DNA of 23,907 nucleotides from JAPLJQ01 sp037143735 (GTDB lineage: Bacteria > Desulfobacterota > Syntrophia > Syntrophales > UBA2185). The notes under the pieces are model-generated. The model did not search any database and had not been told where the DNA came from. It saw only the letters and a list, made by a program, of their open reading frames with translations. Of this stretch, positions 1-7,429 are shown in pieces. Position numbers and translations under genes: made by a program. Numbering within the stretch: position 1 is the first letter of the stretch; every line of letters starts with the position of its first letter. The stretch lies in the NCBI GenBank assembly GCA_037143735.1, contig JBAWYD010000025.1, positions 1 to 23,907 of the forward strand, in the 5' to 3' direction.

Positions 1-14
1 ATAACCACAAACAT
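1..14 (-). CDS. 5' end of a gene cut by the left window edge
   Basis: Only the first four codons and part of a fifth are inside the window (Met-Phe-Val-Val-). They are called because a textbook ribosome binding site, AAGGAGGG (plus-strand positions 22-29), lies 7 bases upstream of the ATG whose first base is position 14. The gene follows the guanylate-kinase-like gene in the same direction, 36 bases after its stop, so the two may be co-transcribed. The product cannot be named from four residues. Confidence 0.45.
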
Positions 15-50
15 GGCAGAACCCTCCTTTTTTTCAGACACGTTGATATG

Positions 51-821
51 TTAATCCTGATGAGTTCGTAAAATTCCGTCATTCCAGCGAAAGCCGGAAT
101 CTACTGAAAAGACTGGACTTTCCAAAATTCCGACGAAGCGTTTCAGTGTCGCTCCCGCCTCGCCGATGGGAGGCGTGTAGCGCCAGTTGTTGGAATCCTC
201 GCCGTCGTGGTTGACGATCCGGTGCGCATAGCTTCTGCCCATCCGGATCTCTTCATAAGCCTTTCCTGCGCGGATGTGAAGATCCTCCATCAGCTCCGGC
301 GTCAGAAGTTTTCCCTGTTGCTGCATCCGGGCGATGTGTTTCGGAAGCATGATGGCCGCCGTGGCTTCATCGGGGCTTGCGAATCCCATCCCGGTCTGCA
401 CGGCCTGGATTTCCTCCTCCGTTGCGGGGCTGATGAAAACGGTCTGTATCTCGAATTCGGCGGACATCTGCTGAACACGCGGGTGTTCCAACAACAGGGT
501 TCCCAGGGTCGGATAGACTTCCGTGATGATCAGGTCGTGACGGGCAAACAGGCGCTCCGTCTCCTCCAGGTCGATGCCCTGCCAGACCGTGCGCGTCCGG
601 GCGATGATGAAGCGGTCCGGCGGGAAGGATCTGATTTCCTTTTCGGAACGGAAATAGTAATCGACGCCCTCCTGTTCGATGGTGCGAGGCTGGCGGCTTG
701 TATAGAATATGGGCATTTGAAACGGCATTCCCGGGTATGCCCGTCTTAAGGCTTTGACCAGAGGCGATTTTCCGACACAGGAAGGTCCGGACAGGATAAT
801 GAGGCGTTTTGTTGAATTCAT
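51..821 (-). CDS. guanylate-kinase-like P-loop protein
   Basis: A 256-residue protein with the guanylate kinase fold, which in true Gmk transfers phosphate from ATP to GMP in the cytosol. A Walker A loop (GPSCVGKS) is at residues 12-19. The GMP-binding stretch TSRQPRTIEQEGVDYYF matches the Gmk pattern T-R-x-P-R-x-x-E-x-x-G-x-D-Y-x-F. After that the protein departs from housekeeping Gmk, which is about 200 residues; the body up to residue 230 is longer and its lid region is not recognisable. It may therefore act on another substrate. The last 19 residues or so are read from a dispersed palindromic repeat (core at 78-102) that also supplies the route to the stop codon, so the original C-terminus was probably different. 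No strong ribosome binding site precedes the ATG at 821. It is divergent from the patatin gene. Confidence 0.7.
   Translation of the reverse strand: MNSTKRLIILSGPSCVGKSPLVKALRRAYPGMPFQMPIFYTSRQPRTIEQEGVDYYFRSEKEIRSFPPDRFIIARTRTVWQGIDLEETERLFARHDLIITEVYPTLGTLLLEHPRVQQMSAEFEIQTVFISPATEEEIQAVQTGMGFASPDEATAAIMLPKHIARMQQQGKLLTPELMEDLHIRAGKAYEEIRMGRSYAHRIVNHDGEDSNNWRYTPPIGEAGATLKRFVGILESPVFSVDSGFRWNDGILRTHQD
78..102. repeat. dispersed palindromic repeat, copy 1
   Basis: A GTCATTCC...GGAATC element with an imperfect hairpin: ATTCC-a-GC, loop GAAA, GC-c-GGAAT (stem at 81-100). It resembles the small GTCATTCC(C)GC..GC(G)GGAATC repeats scattered through many proteobacterial genomes. It lies inside the 3' end of the guanylate-kinase-like gene and is translated there as DSGFRWND. 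Related elements sit near 12815-12844 and 21027-21087. Confidence 0.65.
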
Positions 822-953
822 AAGCAGGTATTTAATTTTATGCGTGCATTTGTTGATGTTTTTTCATATGAGTTTAGCTGGAAATTGGGGCGAGTATAGG
901 TGAAGGGTTTCCGCGTGTCAAGAGATGATCATGCTTATGGGGAGAAAGAGGAG

Positions 954-3182
954 ATGCGAAATAAAATAAGGGACTTCCTGTGTCTTGTATTCATGGTGTG
1001 TCTGCTGTCCGTACCGGTGGAGGCAAAGGCCGATCAGCCTGTACCGGCCGCCCGTCCGCGGATCGGGCTTGTATTGAGCGGCGGCGGTGCACGGGGCGTC
1101 GCCCATATCGGCGTCATCAAGGTGCTTGAGGAAATGAAAATTCCCATTGACTGTGTCGCCGGCACCAGCATGGGGGCTATTGTGGGAGGTCTTTACGCAT
1201 CAGGCTTTTCGCCTGCTGAAATGGAAAAAATCGTCACGGGTATTGAATGGAACAATGCCTTTAAAGATAAACCCTCTCCGCAGGAGCTTTCTTTCCGACG
1301 TAAACAGGACGCCGCCGATTATATGATCGATTTTGACCTCGGATACAAGAACGGCCACTTTCAAATACCGAAGGGTCTTGTTCAGGGGCAGAGTCTGAGT
1401 GTGATTTTGAAATCTCTACTCTTTCATACGGAAACCATTCATGATTTCAATAAGCTGAATATTCCGTTCCGGGCGGTGGCCGCGGATATCGAAACGGGAA
1501 AGCCCGTGGTATTGCAATCGGGAGATCTTGTAAAAGCCATCCGGGCGAGCATGTCCATCCCTGCGGTTTTTGCGCCTGTCGAGATCGACGGCAAGATCCT
1601 GGTGGACGGCGGGATTGCCAACAACATTCCCGTTGATGTGGTCAGGCAGATGGGGGCGGATGTGCTGATTGTCGTCGATATCGGAACACCCCTTCGAACC
1701 CGTGAAAAGCTGGTATCGGCGGTGAGCATTTCCTCACAGGTGATGACGATCCTGATTCAGCGCAATTCCATGGAGCAGCTTGCCAAGCTTCGTCCGGGCG
1801 ATATTCACATTGCGCCCCCCCTGGGCGACCTCGGAACGGGTGATTTTTCACGGGCGCCGGAGGCTCTCAGTATCGGTCAGGCAAAGGCGATGTCGATGAA
1901 GCCCCTGCTTCAGCGTCTTTCCCTGGATGAGAAGGGTTACCATGCCTATCTGGCGTGCCAGAGGAAGGGGCCGCCGGAACAGCCGAAGATCGATTACGTC
2001 AGGATCGATAACAAATCTCCCTTGTCAAAGAGCGTTATCGAGTCGCAGATACGCACACAGCCCGGTGAAAAACTGGATATGGAGAAGTTGAAAAAAGACA
2101 TCAACCGGACATACGGTCTTGATTTTTTTGAGCGCGTCGATTTCGGTCTTGAAAAGAAAGGTGGTGAAACCGGCCTGATCATCGAGCCGTTGGAAAAATC
2201 CTGGGGGCCGAATTATCTCCGCTTCGGCTTCGGCGTGGAGGACAATTTCAAGGGGTCCAGCGACTATGGCCTGTCGACCCGCTTCACCAAAACGGCGTTG
2301 AACCGCCTGGGGGGCGAATGGCGCAATGAAGCTCAGATCGGCAGCAACCTTCGGCTGTTTTCCGAATTCTACCAGCCCGTCGACGATGCCATGAACTATT
2401 TCGTCGCCACGGGAATTGAATACAAGGAAAGAAACGCCAACGCCTTCAGCACGTCCGGCGATATTGCCGCCCAGTATCGCATTTCAACGACCCAGGTCGG
2501 CCTGGACGTCGGACGCCAGTTCGGCAACTGGGGAGAACTGAGATTCGGCGTCCGCCGGACAACGGGCAATTTAAGCTTACAGATAGGCAGCCCGGAGGGA
2601 GGGACGGGAAATTTCGATCGCGGCAGTCTCTATTCCTCCTTTGCCTACAGCAAGCTCGACAACTACAGTTTTCCCCTTGTCGGCTCTGATGCGAAAATAA
2701 TCTGGATGGACAATCTCAAGGAACTGGGCTCCGATATTACCGGCCAGGCGATGAGTTTCAACTGGTTGACGGCGAAGACCTGGGGAAAATTCACCCTGGT
2801 TCCCGGGATCCGCATCCAGACCACCCTGGACAGCGACGACGCGCCCATTCAGGATAGCTACCCCCTGGGCGGTTTTTTAAACATGTCGGGATTCGCCGTA
2901 AACGAACTGTCCGGCCGGCATACGGGAGTCGCCCGCCTCATCGGGTATCAGAAGCTTGGCAGCACAGGGCTCGGCGCGTTTAATATGCCGCTCTACCTGG
3001 GCGGTTCGGCGGAAGCCGGGAACGTCTGGGAGAAAAAAGCGGATATCACGTTCAAATCGATCATGTATGCGGGGAGTGTCTTTATCGGAACCAGCACCTA
3101 TCTGGGTCCCATTTACCTGGCCTACGGCCACGCCGAAGGCGGCCACAAGTCGCTTTATCTCTACCTTGGCCGTCAGTTCTGA
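954..3182 (+). CDS. patatin-like phospholipase with Omp85/POTRA barrel (PlpD type, type Vd secretion)
   Basis: A 742-residue outer-membrane protein. A signal peptide (residues 1-26, MRNKIRDFLCLVFMVCLLSV.. ending AKA) leads into a patatin domain with the oxyanion loop SGGGARG, the nucleophile motif GTSMG (Ser72) and the catalytic Asp218 in VDGG. This Ser-Asp dyad hydrolyses phospholipid acyl esters. A POTRA-like segment follows at roughly residues 345-410, then a beta-barrel of about 16 strands ending YLGRQF. The terminal Phe is the usual sorting signal for BamA. Length and domain order match Pseudomonas PlpD (about 730 residues). An upstream in-frame GTG at 900 exists, but the ATG at 954 is preferred: it places the signal peptide at the N-terminus and has GGGGAG 9 bases upstream. 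The gene is divergent from the guanylate-kinase-like gene. Whether the patatin domain is released from the barrel cannot be seen. Confidence 0.88.
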   Translation: MRNKIRDFLCLVFMVCLLSVPVEAKADQPVPAARPRIGLVLSGGGARGVAHIGVIKVLEEMKIPIDCVAGTSMGAIVGGLYASGFSPAEMEKIVTGIEWNNAFKDKPSPQELSFRRKQDAADYMIDFDLGYKNGHFQIPKGLVQGQSLSVILKSLLFHTETIHDFNKLNIPFRAVAADIETGKPVVLQSGDLVKAIRASMSIPAVFAPVEIDGKILVDGGIANNIPVDVVRQMGADVLIVVDIGTPLRTREKLVSAVSISSQVMTILIQRNSMEQLAKLRPGDIHIAPPLGDLGTGDFSRAPEALSIGQAKAMSMKPLLQRLSLDEKGYHAYLACQRKGPPEQPKIDYVRIDNKSPLSKSVIESQIRTQPGEKLDMEKLKKDINRTYGLDFFERVDFGLEKKGGETGLIIEPLEKSWGPNYLRFGFGVEDNFKGSSDYGLSTRFTKTALNRLGGEWRNEAQIGSNLRLFSEFYQPVDDAMNYFVATGIEYKERNANAFSTSGDIAAQYRISTTQVGLDVGRQFGNWGELRFGVRRTTGNLSLQIGSPEGGTGNFDRGSLYSSFAYSKLDNYSFPLVGSDAKIIWMDNLKELGSDITGQAMSFNWLTAKTWGKFTLVPGIRIQTTLDSDDAPIQDSYPLGGFLNMSGFAVNELSGRHTGVARLIGYQKLGSTGLGAFNMPLYLGGSAEAGNVWEKKADITFKSIMYAGSVFIGTSTYLGPIYLAYGHAEGGHKSLYLYLGRQF

Positions 3183-3239
3183 TGCTGATTCTTCTTTGAC
3201 AAACACGCATTCGGGTCCATTGAGCCTGGCGGGCGTTGT

Positions 3240-3281
3240 TTCCGTGAAGAGTTGAAGGTTCCACGGAAGCGTCACTTTTTT
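3240..3281 (+). terminator. weak hairpin with T-run after the patatin gene
   Basis: A perfect 7-bp inverted repeat, TTCCGTG (3240-3246) and CACGGAA (3262-3268), is separated by 15 bases and followed by GCGTCAC and six or more T residues. The distance between stem and T-run is longer than in a standard intrinsic terminator, so this is only a candidate. Confidence 0.3.
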
Positions 3282-3334
3282 CGGGGGGAAGGTTTTTGGT
3301 AAGTCTGGACATCCGTAAGGAGAGGTGGTAAAAA

Positions 3335-4090
3335 ATGCCAATACGATTAATGCTCGCATTTATACTAATGGTTTTTTCTATGATTTTCAGTTCCTCCGCG
3401 CCGGCTGACACCATGCAGGCAAAGTCATCCGTTCCCTTGCAGGCCGTGGTTGTAAAAACGGCGGATTGGAATACATTCAGAGCTTCCCTTCAGCGCTTTG
3501 AAAGAAAGGCGGGTGACGCGCCATGGAATGCCACAGGCGGAGAGGTTTCCGCCGTGGTGGGGCGCAACGGTTTGGGTTGGGGGAGGGGAATTCATCCCAG
3601 CCTGTCCTGTGACGGTCCCGTAAAAAGGGAGGGAGACGGCAAGGCGCCGGCCGGCATGTTCCGGCTGGGGTCCGCCTTCGGTTACGCTCCCCCCCGTGAG
3701 GTTTCATGGATCAAGCTGCCCTATCTTCATGCTACCGCCCGGATCCAGTGCGTGGATGATGTCACATCGCCGTACTACAATACGCTCGTTGATACGGCCG
3801 GAACAGAACAAAACTGGCATAGTTACGAAGACATGCGGCGGCAGGATGATCAGTACCGTCTGGGTACGGTGGTGGAACACAACGCGGATCCGGCCGTTGC
3901 GGGCCGGGGTTCGTGCATTTTTCTTCACATCTGGAAGGGGCCTTTCGTGGGAACATCGGGATGCACGGCCATGGAGGCAAAGCATCTGGAGGAATTGCTC
4001 CTCTGGCTGAACCCTTATGCCATGCCCGTCCTTGTTCAGATGCCCGAATCGGACTATGCCCGGTTTCGTTCATCATGGCGCCTTCCCTGA
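3335..4090 (+). CDS. secreted L,D-transpeptidase, YkuD catalytic fold (COG3786-like)
   Basis: A 251-residue exported protein. An N-terminal signal peptide (LMLAFILMVFSMIFSSSAPA, about residues 5-24) is followed by a YkuD-type domain. The active-site signature is present as His198 (IFLHIW) and Cys210 (TSGCTAM), matching the H-x(n)-S/T-x-G-C layout of L,D-transpeptidases. The longer pattern with VVGRNGLGWGRG, then KREGDGKAPAGMF and LPY, is typical of the YkuD subfamily seen in proteobacteria. The role inferred is periplasmic peptidoglycan or peptide cross-link editing. There is no LysM or peptidoglycan-binding domain, so localisation depends on the catalytic domain. The ATG at 3335 has AAGGAGAGG about 9 bases upstream. 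It lies 152 bases after the patatin gene in the same direction. Confidence 0.85.
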   Translation: MPIRLMLAFILMVFSMIFSSSAPADTMQAKSSVPLQAVVVKTADWNTFRASLQRFERKAGDAPWNATGGEVSAVVGRNGLGWGRGIHPSLSCDGPVKREGDGKAPAGMFRLGSAFGYAPPREVSWIKLPYLHATARIQCVDDVTSPYYNTLVDTAGTEQNWHSYEDMRRQDDQYRLGTVVEHNADPAVAGRGSCIFLHIWKGPFVGTSGCTAMEAKHLEELLLWLNPYAMPVLVQMPESDYARFRSSWRLP

Positions 4091-4167
4091 AAACAAAAGG
4101 CAGGATGTAAGAACCATGCCTTTCTCAAAAAATGAGCCGAAGCCCTGAGGGGGCCGAAGGAACTGCC

Positions 4168-5088
4168 ATGAAAACGCAAAAGATTGACATAACCGAGCTT
4201 TTAAAACCTGCCGAAAAACGCAAGGTGTATAAAGACCGGACAATGGAGTGGGGGGAACTGATAATACCGGGGGAAAGCGCCCATTCTGAAAAGAACCATG
4301 AAGGATTGAGAGTATTGTTTATTGGGAGCGCAAGCCCCGGTCTTTTGGTGATGGAGTCGCTGAAAAAATATGAACTGAAATATCCCGATAGAATAAACCT
4401 GCTGGCGTTGGTAACCGATATGCCGACTTGCAGCAAGGCGAGAATTTCCTGTGAAAAAAGAATTTGGCGCTTTTCCACAGTGGGAGAGAAACAAAATTTA
4501 TTCGACGACATAAAGGAGTCTGCTCTTTCATTCGGGATACCCTTTTACTCAGGTGCGATAAAATGCGATTTCTTCAGGGAACTCTTGTATGCGTGGAATC
4601 CAGAGATCATCATAATGTGCTGTTTTGGACAATTGGTTGATGACGTTATTTTCAATTATCCGGCTTATGGAATGTACAATATTCATCCTTCGGATTTGGC
4701 AGAAAGCATAGGTATTGGTACTCAACCTATTGAACATACGATTAAAATGGGGTTTTCAACTGCAAAAGTGACTTTTCATCAAGTTAACGAAGTAATGGAC
4801 GGCGGCTCGATTATCGGGAAATCACCCCTGATAAACATCAAATTATCTAACGACGCCTATCCCGAAAAAGTGCTTACGCTATATGAAAAGGTTTGTTCAA
4901 TAGGCGGTTGGATGACTTTGGATTTGATTAATGCTGTTCTTGACAAAAGGTCAAGGGGTGAAAAAGGCAGCATCGATTATTTGGATTTTGAGAAAGGCAT
5001 TCCTGATGATATCAAGAAACTTTTGCTGGCGCCGGCAACGTGCGACGGGGATAAATATACGCTGCCGCTGCATGGAAGTTTAACTTGA
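4168..5088 (+). CDS. formyltransferase-fold enzyme (Fmt/PurN/ArnA family)
   Basis: A 306-residue protein with the N10-formyl-tetrahydrofolate-dependent formyltransferase fold. After an unusual 46-residue N-terminal extension comes the Rossmann start LRVLFIGSASPGL. The catalytic trio of the family is intact: Asn171 and His173 in NIHPS and Asp211 in VMDGGSII, with the 36-38 residue His-Asp spacing of PurN. The usual LLPKYRG stretch is replaced by DLAESIGIGTQP, so the acceptor is likely not GAR or initiator tRNA; an amino-sugar or other amine is possible. The ATG at 4168 is chosen over 4132 because GAAGGA lies 6 bases before it. Codon use is clearly more AT-rich than its neighbours: 24 of 60 bases are G or C in 4681-4740, against 40 of 60 in 3661-3720. 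This suggests acquisition from elsewhere. Its stop is 14 bases from the convergent CDF gene. Confidence 0.72.
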   Translation: MKTQKIDITELLKPAEKRKVYKDRTMEWGELIIPGESAHSEKNHEGLRVLFIGSASPGLLVMESLKKYELKYPDRINLLALVTDMPTCSKARISCEKRIWRFSTVGEKQNLFDDIKESALSFGIPFYSGAIKCDFFRELLYAWNPEIIIMCCFGQLVDDVIFNYPAYGMYNIHPSDLAESIGIGTQPIEHTIKMGFSTAKVTFHQVNEVMDGGSIIGKSPLINIKLSNDAYPEKVLTLYEKVCSIGGWMTLDLINAVLDKRSRGEKGSIDYLDFEKGIPDDIKKLLLAPATCDGDKYTLPLHGSLT

Positions 5089-5102
5089 TTTGCAGAATGA
5101 TA

Positions 5103-6008
5103 TCACCGGGAAATCGAAGACGTGCTGGGGACAATCATCACCTGACTGCCGTCGATCTTTTTTTCCAGATCGGACTTTATCCGGTTGATAACGGTCTGGA
5201 CGTCACCCATCAGTTTATTTGATTCGAATTCGAGAAATATCTCGATGAACACGAACTGTCCTGTTCTACGCGACCTGATGCCGTGCACCTCCAGATATTC
5301 ATCAAAATAGGCGGCAAGCTCACCCAAAATCATCATCTGCAAGGGCTCATCGATGGTTTTGTCGAGGAGTTCATCAATGGATCTTTTGCCTATCAGATAA
5401 GCCGCGCCCAGGATATAGAAACTAAGAAGCAATGAAACCGTCGGATCAATATACAACGACCAGGTATATTCCTTCAGCAGAAGCGACGCCCCCAGAGAAA
5501 TAACGACGCTGAGATGGATAACCGTTTTGGCAAGATACAGGCGCCACTGGGCATCGCCTGCGGGCGACGGATCGCGGTGATTGGCGTAATAGCTCTTTAT
5601 CAATAACCAGAGGGCTATCAAAAAAAACGCCACGACTATCAGTATTCCGATAAATGTAAATAAATCGCTTACATGAACGGGATGATAAAACCGGTCGATG
5701 CTGCGGAAAAATAGTTCCACAAAAGAGAGAACCAGAGACAGGGCAATGGCAAGGCTCGACAGGTTCTCAATCTTGCCGCCGCCGTAATTGAAGACGTAAA
5801 TCTCTTTACGGGCGACCTTGCGCAGTCCCATCCAGGTGATGAGGAGCGACAGGGTTTCCGCGGCGCTGCGGATGGACATGGCGATCAGGGTCATGGAGTC
5901 GGCCATGATGGAGATGTAAAGAAAGGGAAAAAACATGACGGCCCCGATGGCAAAACCGTAAAACGCGTAACGGTCCTTGTCTGTATAGAAAAAAACGTCT
6001 CTGTTCAT
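5103..6008 (-). CDS. cation diffusion facilitator-fold membrane protein lacking the metal site
   Basis: A 301-residue protein that aligns along its whole length with the FieF/CDF family: six hydrophobic segments (about residues 15-35, 40-63, 82-101, 116-138, 157-178, 183-203) and a C-terminal cytosolic domain with EVHGIRSRRTGQFVFIEIFLEF. In FieF the transport site is Asp45/Asp49 in TM2 and His153/Asp157 in TM5. Counting back from the shared G-x-GK motif, the TM2 positions here are Arg47 and Glu51. In TM5 the ADMLHYQSD stretch becomes AQWRLYLAK, giving Leu157 and Lys161. Three of four ligands are gone and one is changed, so classic Zn/Fe export is unlikely. The distal C-terminal His/Asp pair is also replaced (VPSTSSIS). 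AAGGA lies 9 bases before the ATG. It is the last gene of the minus-strand cassette, 52 bases after the second phosphatase, and could be a sensor or scaffold. Confidence 0.8.
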   Translation of the reverse strand: MNRDVFFYTDKDRYAFYGFAIGAVMFFPFLYISIMADSMTLIAMSIRSAAETLSLLITWMGLRKVARKEIYVFNYGGGKIENLSSLAIALSLVLSFVELFFRSIDRFYHPVHVSDLFTFIGILIVVAFFLIALWLLIKSYYANHRDPSPAGDAQWRLYLAKTVIHLSVVISLGASLLLKEYTWSLYIDPTVSLLLSFYILGAAYLIGKRSIDELLDKTIDEPLQMMILGELAAYFDEYLEVHGIRSRRTGQFVFIEIFLEFESNKLMGDVQTVINRIKSDLEKKIDGSQVMIVPSTSSISR

Positions 6009-6037
6009 CTGAAAGTGTCCTTGAAAAGTTTATGATC

Positions 6038-6056
6038 CCCCTTTGTTGAAAAGGGG
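6038..6056. other. GC hairpin between the phosphatase and CDF-like genes
   Basis: A perfect 7-bp stem, CCCCTTT (6038-6044) and AAAGGGG (6050-6056), with the five-base loop GTTGA. On the minus strand it lies just after the stop of the second phosphatase and is not followed by a T-run, so it looks more like an mRNA-stabilising or attenuating structure than a full terminator. Confidence 0.4.
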
Positions 6057-6060
6057 TTTA

Positions 6061-7428
6061 TTATCCATTATATTTGATCGTCAGCATGGTGATATCGTCC
6101 GATTGGACGGCCCCGGCGGCAAAGTCATGCACAGCCTGGGAAGTTGCCTGACATAGGTCGCCGGCGATAGAGGCGCCTCCGGTATGGCGCAGGAACTCTT
6201 CCAGACGGCCGTCTGTAAAGAACTCGTCCTGCCTGTTGATGGCTTCGGTCACGCCGTCTGTGTAAAGAAACAGTGTATCGCCGGGCATGAGGGACATTGT
6301 ATCCCGGACAAAGGTAAAATCCTCCATCACACCCAGAGCCAAACCGCTTGCGCAATGCAGAAACTCGACATCACCGGATGTTCTTCGGATATAGGGAGGG
6401 TTGTGCCCGCCGTTGCTGTACACGATTTTACCGGTACGGATATTGAGTATCCCGAAGAAGGCGGTGACAAACATGGACGCTTCGTTTTCCGCGCAAAGGT
6501 TGTTGTTTACCCTGTAGAGGATCTCCTCAGGCGGCATTCCCGGCTTGGTATTGGCCTTAAACAATGTGCTGGAAACGGCCATGAAAAGAGCCGCAGAAAC
6601 GCCTTTGCCGGAAACGTCGCCTATGACAAAACAGAGATGATCGTCGTCCACAAAGAAAAAATCATAGAGATCGCCGCCCACTGCCTTGGCAGGTTCGATG
6701 GAGGCGTGAATGTCGATCTCCCGTATGTCCGGAAAGGGGGGGAATATTTTCGGGAGGATATTCATCTGTATGTCACGGGCAATGGTCAACTCGCTTTCGA
6801 TTCTTTCTTTGGCGGCCCGTGTCTTTCGCTCGTTGATGAGGTTGTTCAGGATGAACACGAAAATCGCAAGACCGGCGGCATGAGCCGCAATCATGGGGGG
6901 GAATGCCTTTATTGCTGCGGGTAACACCACGGAAAAGGGACGACCTATAAGCAGCGACAACGCGAAATGAAAAATCTCGTATGAGACGGCGAAAATCGTC
7001 GCTCCCAGTACCCCTGTAAGCGCTCCCTTCCTGAACCTGTAAAGGACGCCCGCAGCCAGTCCGGCCAGCACCGTGGCCATCATGGCGGAATATGTTACCG
7101 TGCCGATGTTAATGCTGGTTCCGAACCGGGGGTCAAAAAAGCGATACGCTGCCCCGAATAATGCCGAACCGACGCCCACCAGGGGTCCACCGACAAGACC
7201 GCCCATCATGGGGCCAAGGTTGCGGATGTTGGCAGCACCCCCCAATGCAGCGGCGTACACCGAAAAGGCTCCGAATATGGCGACCATGAACATCTTTCCC
7301 CTAAGCGTCAGCCTGCGGTCGATCACTTCCGAATAGAGCCTGGTCCGGGTGATGAGATAGGCCACAACGGAAACGACGGCGATGTTTCCTGTCAGGCTTA
7401 TGATGATGTCCATAATCGATTGCGGCAT
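6061..7428 (-). CDS. membrane sensor phosphatase, 5TM (LytS-type) plus SpoIIE/RsbU PP2C domain, paralogue B
   Basis: A 455-residue protein. Residues 1-195 form several membrane helices with the 5TMR-LYT signature (NLGPMMGGLVGGPLVGVGSA), a small-molecule sensing domain otherwise found on LytS-type kinases. A helical linker with ELTIARDIQMNILPKIFPPF, typical of RsbU-like proteins, leads into a SpoIIE-type PP2C domain (about 230-455). All metal-binding aspartates are visible: VGGDLYDFF, IGDVSGKG, YTDGVTEA and QSDDIT. The predicted role is to dephosphorylate a phospho-STAS antagonist in response to a membrane or extracytoplasmic signal. Its ATG follows the stop of paralogue A by one base (TGATATG), so translation is coupled. 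The natural substrate is the STAS protein encoded three genes upstream on this strand. Confidence 0.88.
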   Translation of the reverse strand: MPQSIMDIIISLTGNIAVVSVVAYLITRTRLYSEVIDRRLTLRGKMFMVAIFGAFSVYAAALGGAANIRNLGPMMGGLVGGPLVGVGSALFGAAYRFFDPRFGTSINIGTVTYSAMMATVLAGLAAGVLYRFRKGALTGVLGATIFAVSYEIFHFALSLLIGRPFSVVLPAAIKAFPPMIAAHAAGLAIFVFILNNLINERKTRAAKERIESELTIARDIQMNILPKIFPPFPDIREIDIHASIEPAKAVGGDLYDFFFVDDDHLCFVIGDVSGKGVSAALFMAVSSTLFKANTKPGMPPEEILYRVNNNLCAENEASMFVTAFFGILNIRTGKIVYSNGGHNPPYIRRTSGDVEFLHCASGLALGVMEDFTFVRDTMSLMPGDTLFLYTDGVTEAINRQDEFFTDGRLEEFLRHTGGASIAGDLCQATSQAVHDFAAGAVQSDDITMLTIKYNG

Positions 7429-7429
7429 A

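Noticed and set aside
207..749. 180-codon plus-strand open frame
   Set aside because: Antisense to the guanylate-kinase-like gene, which has clear P-loop and GMP-binding motifs. The plus-strand translation has no recognisable family and no ribosome binding site.
4132..4167. Longer N-terminus for the formyltransferase
   Set aside because: The ATG at 4132 has no ribosome binding site and adds 12 low-complexity residues, while the ATG at 4168 has GAAGGA at proper spacing.
6184..6924. 246-codon plus-strand open frame
   Set aside because: Antisense to the PP2C domain of a phosphatase with all metal-binding aspartates. The frame is open because of the codon bias of the real gene.
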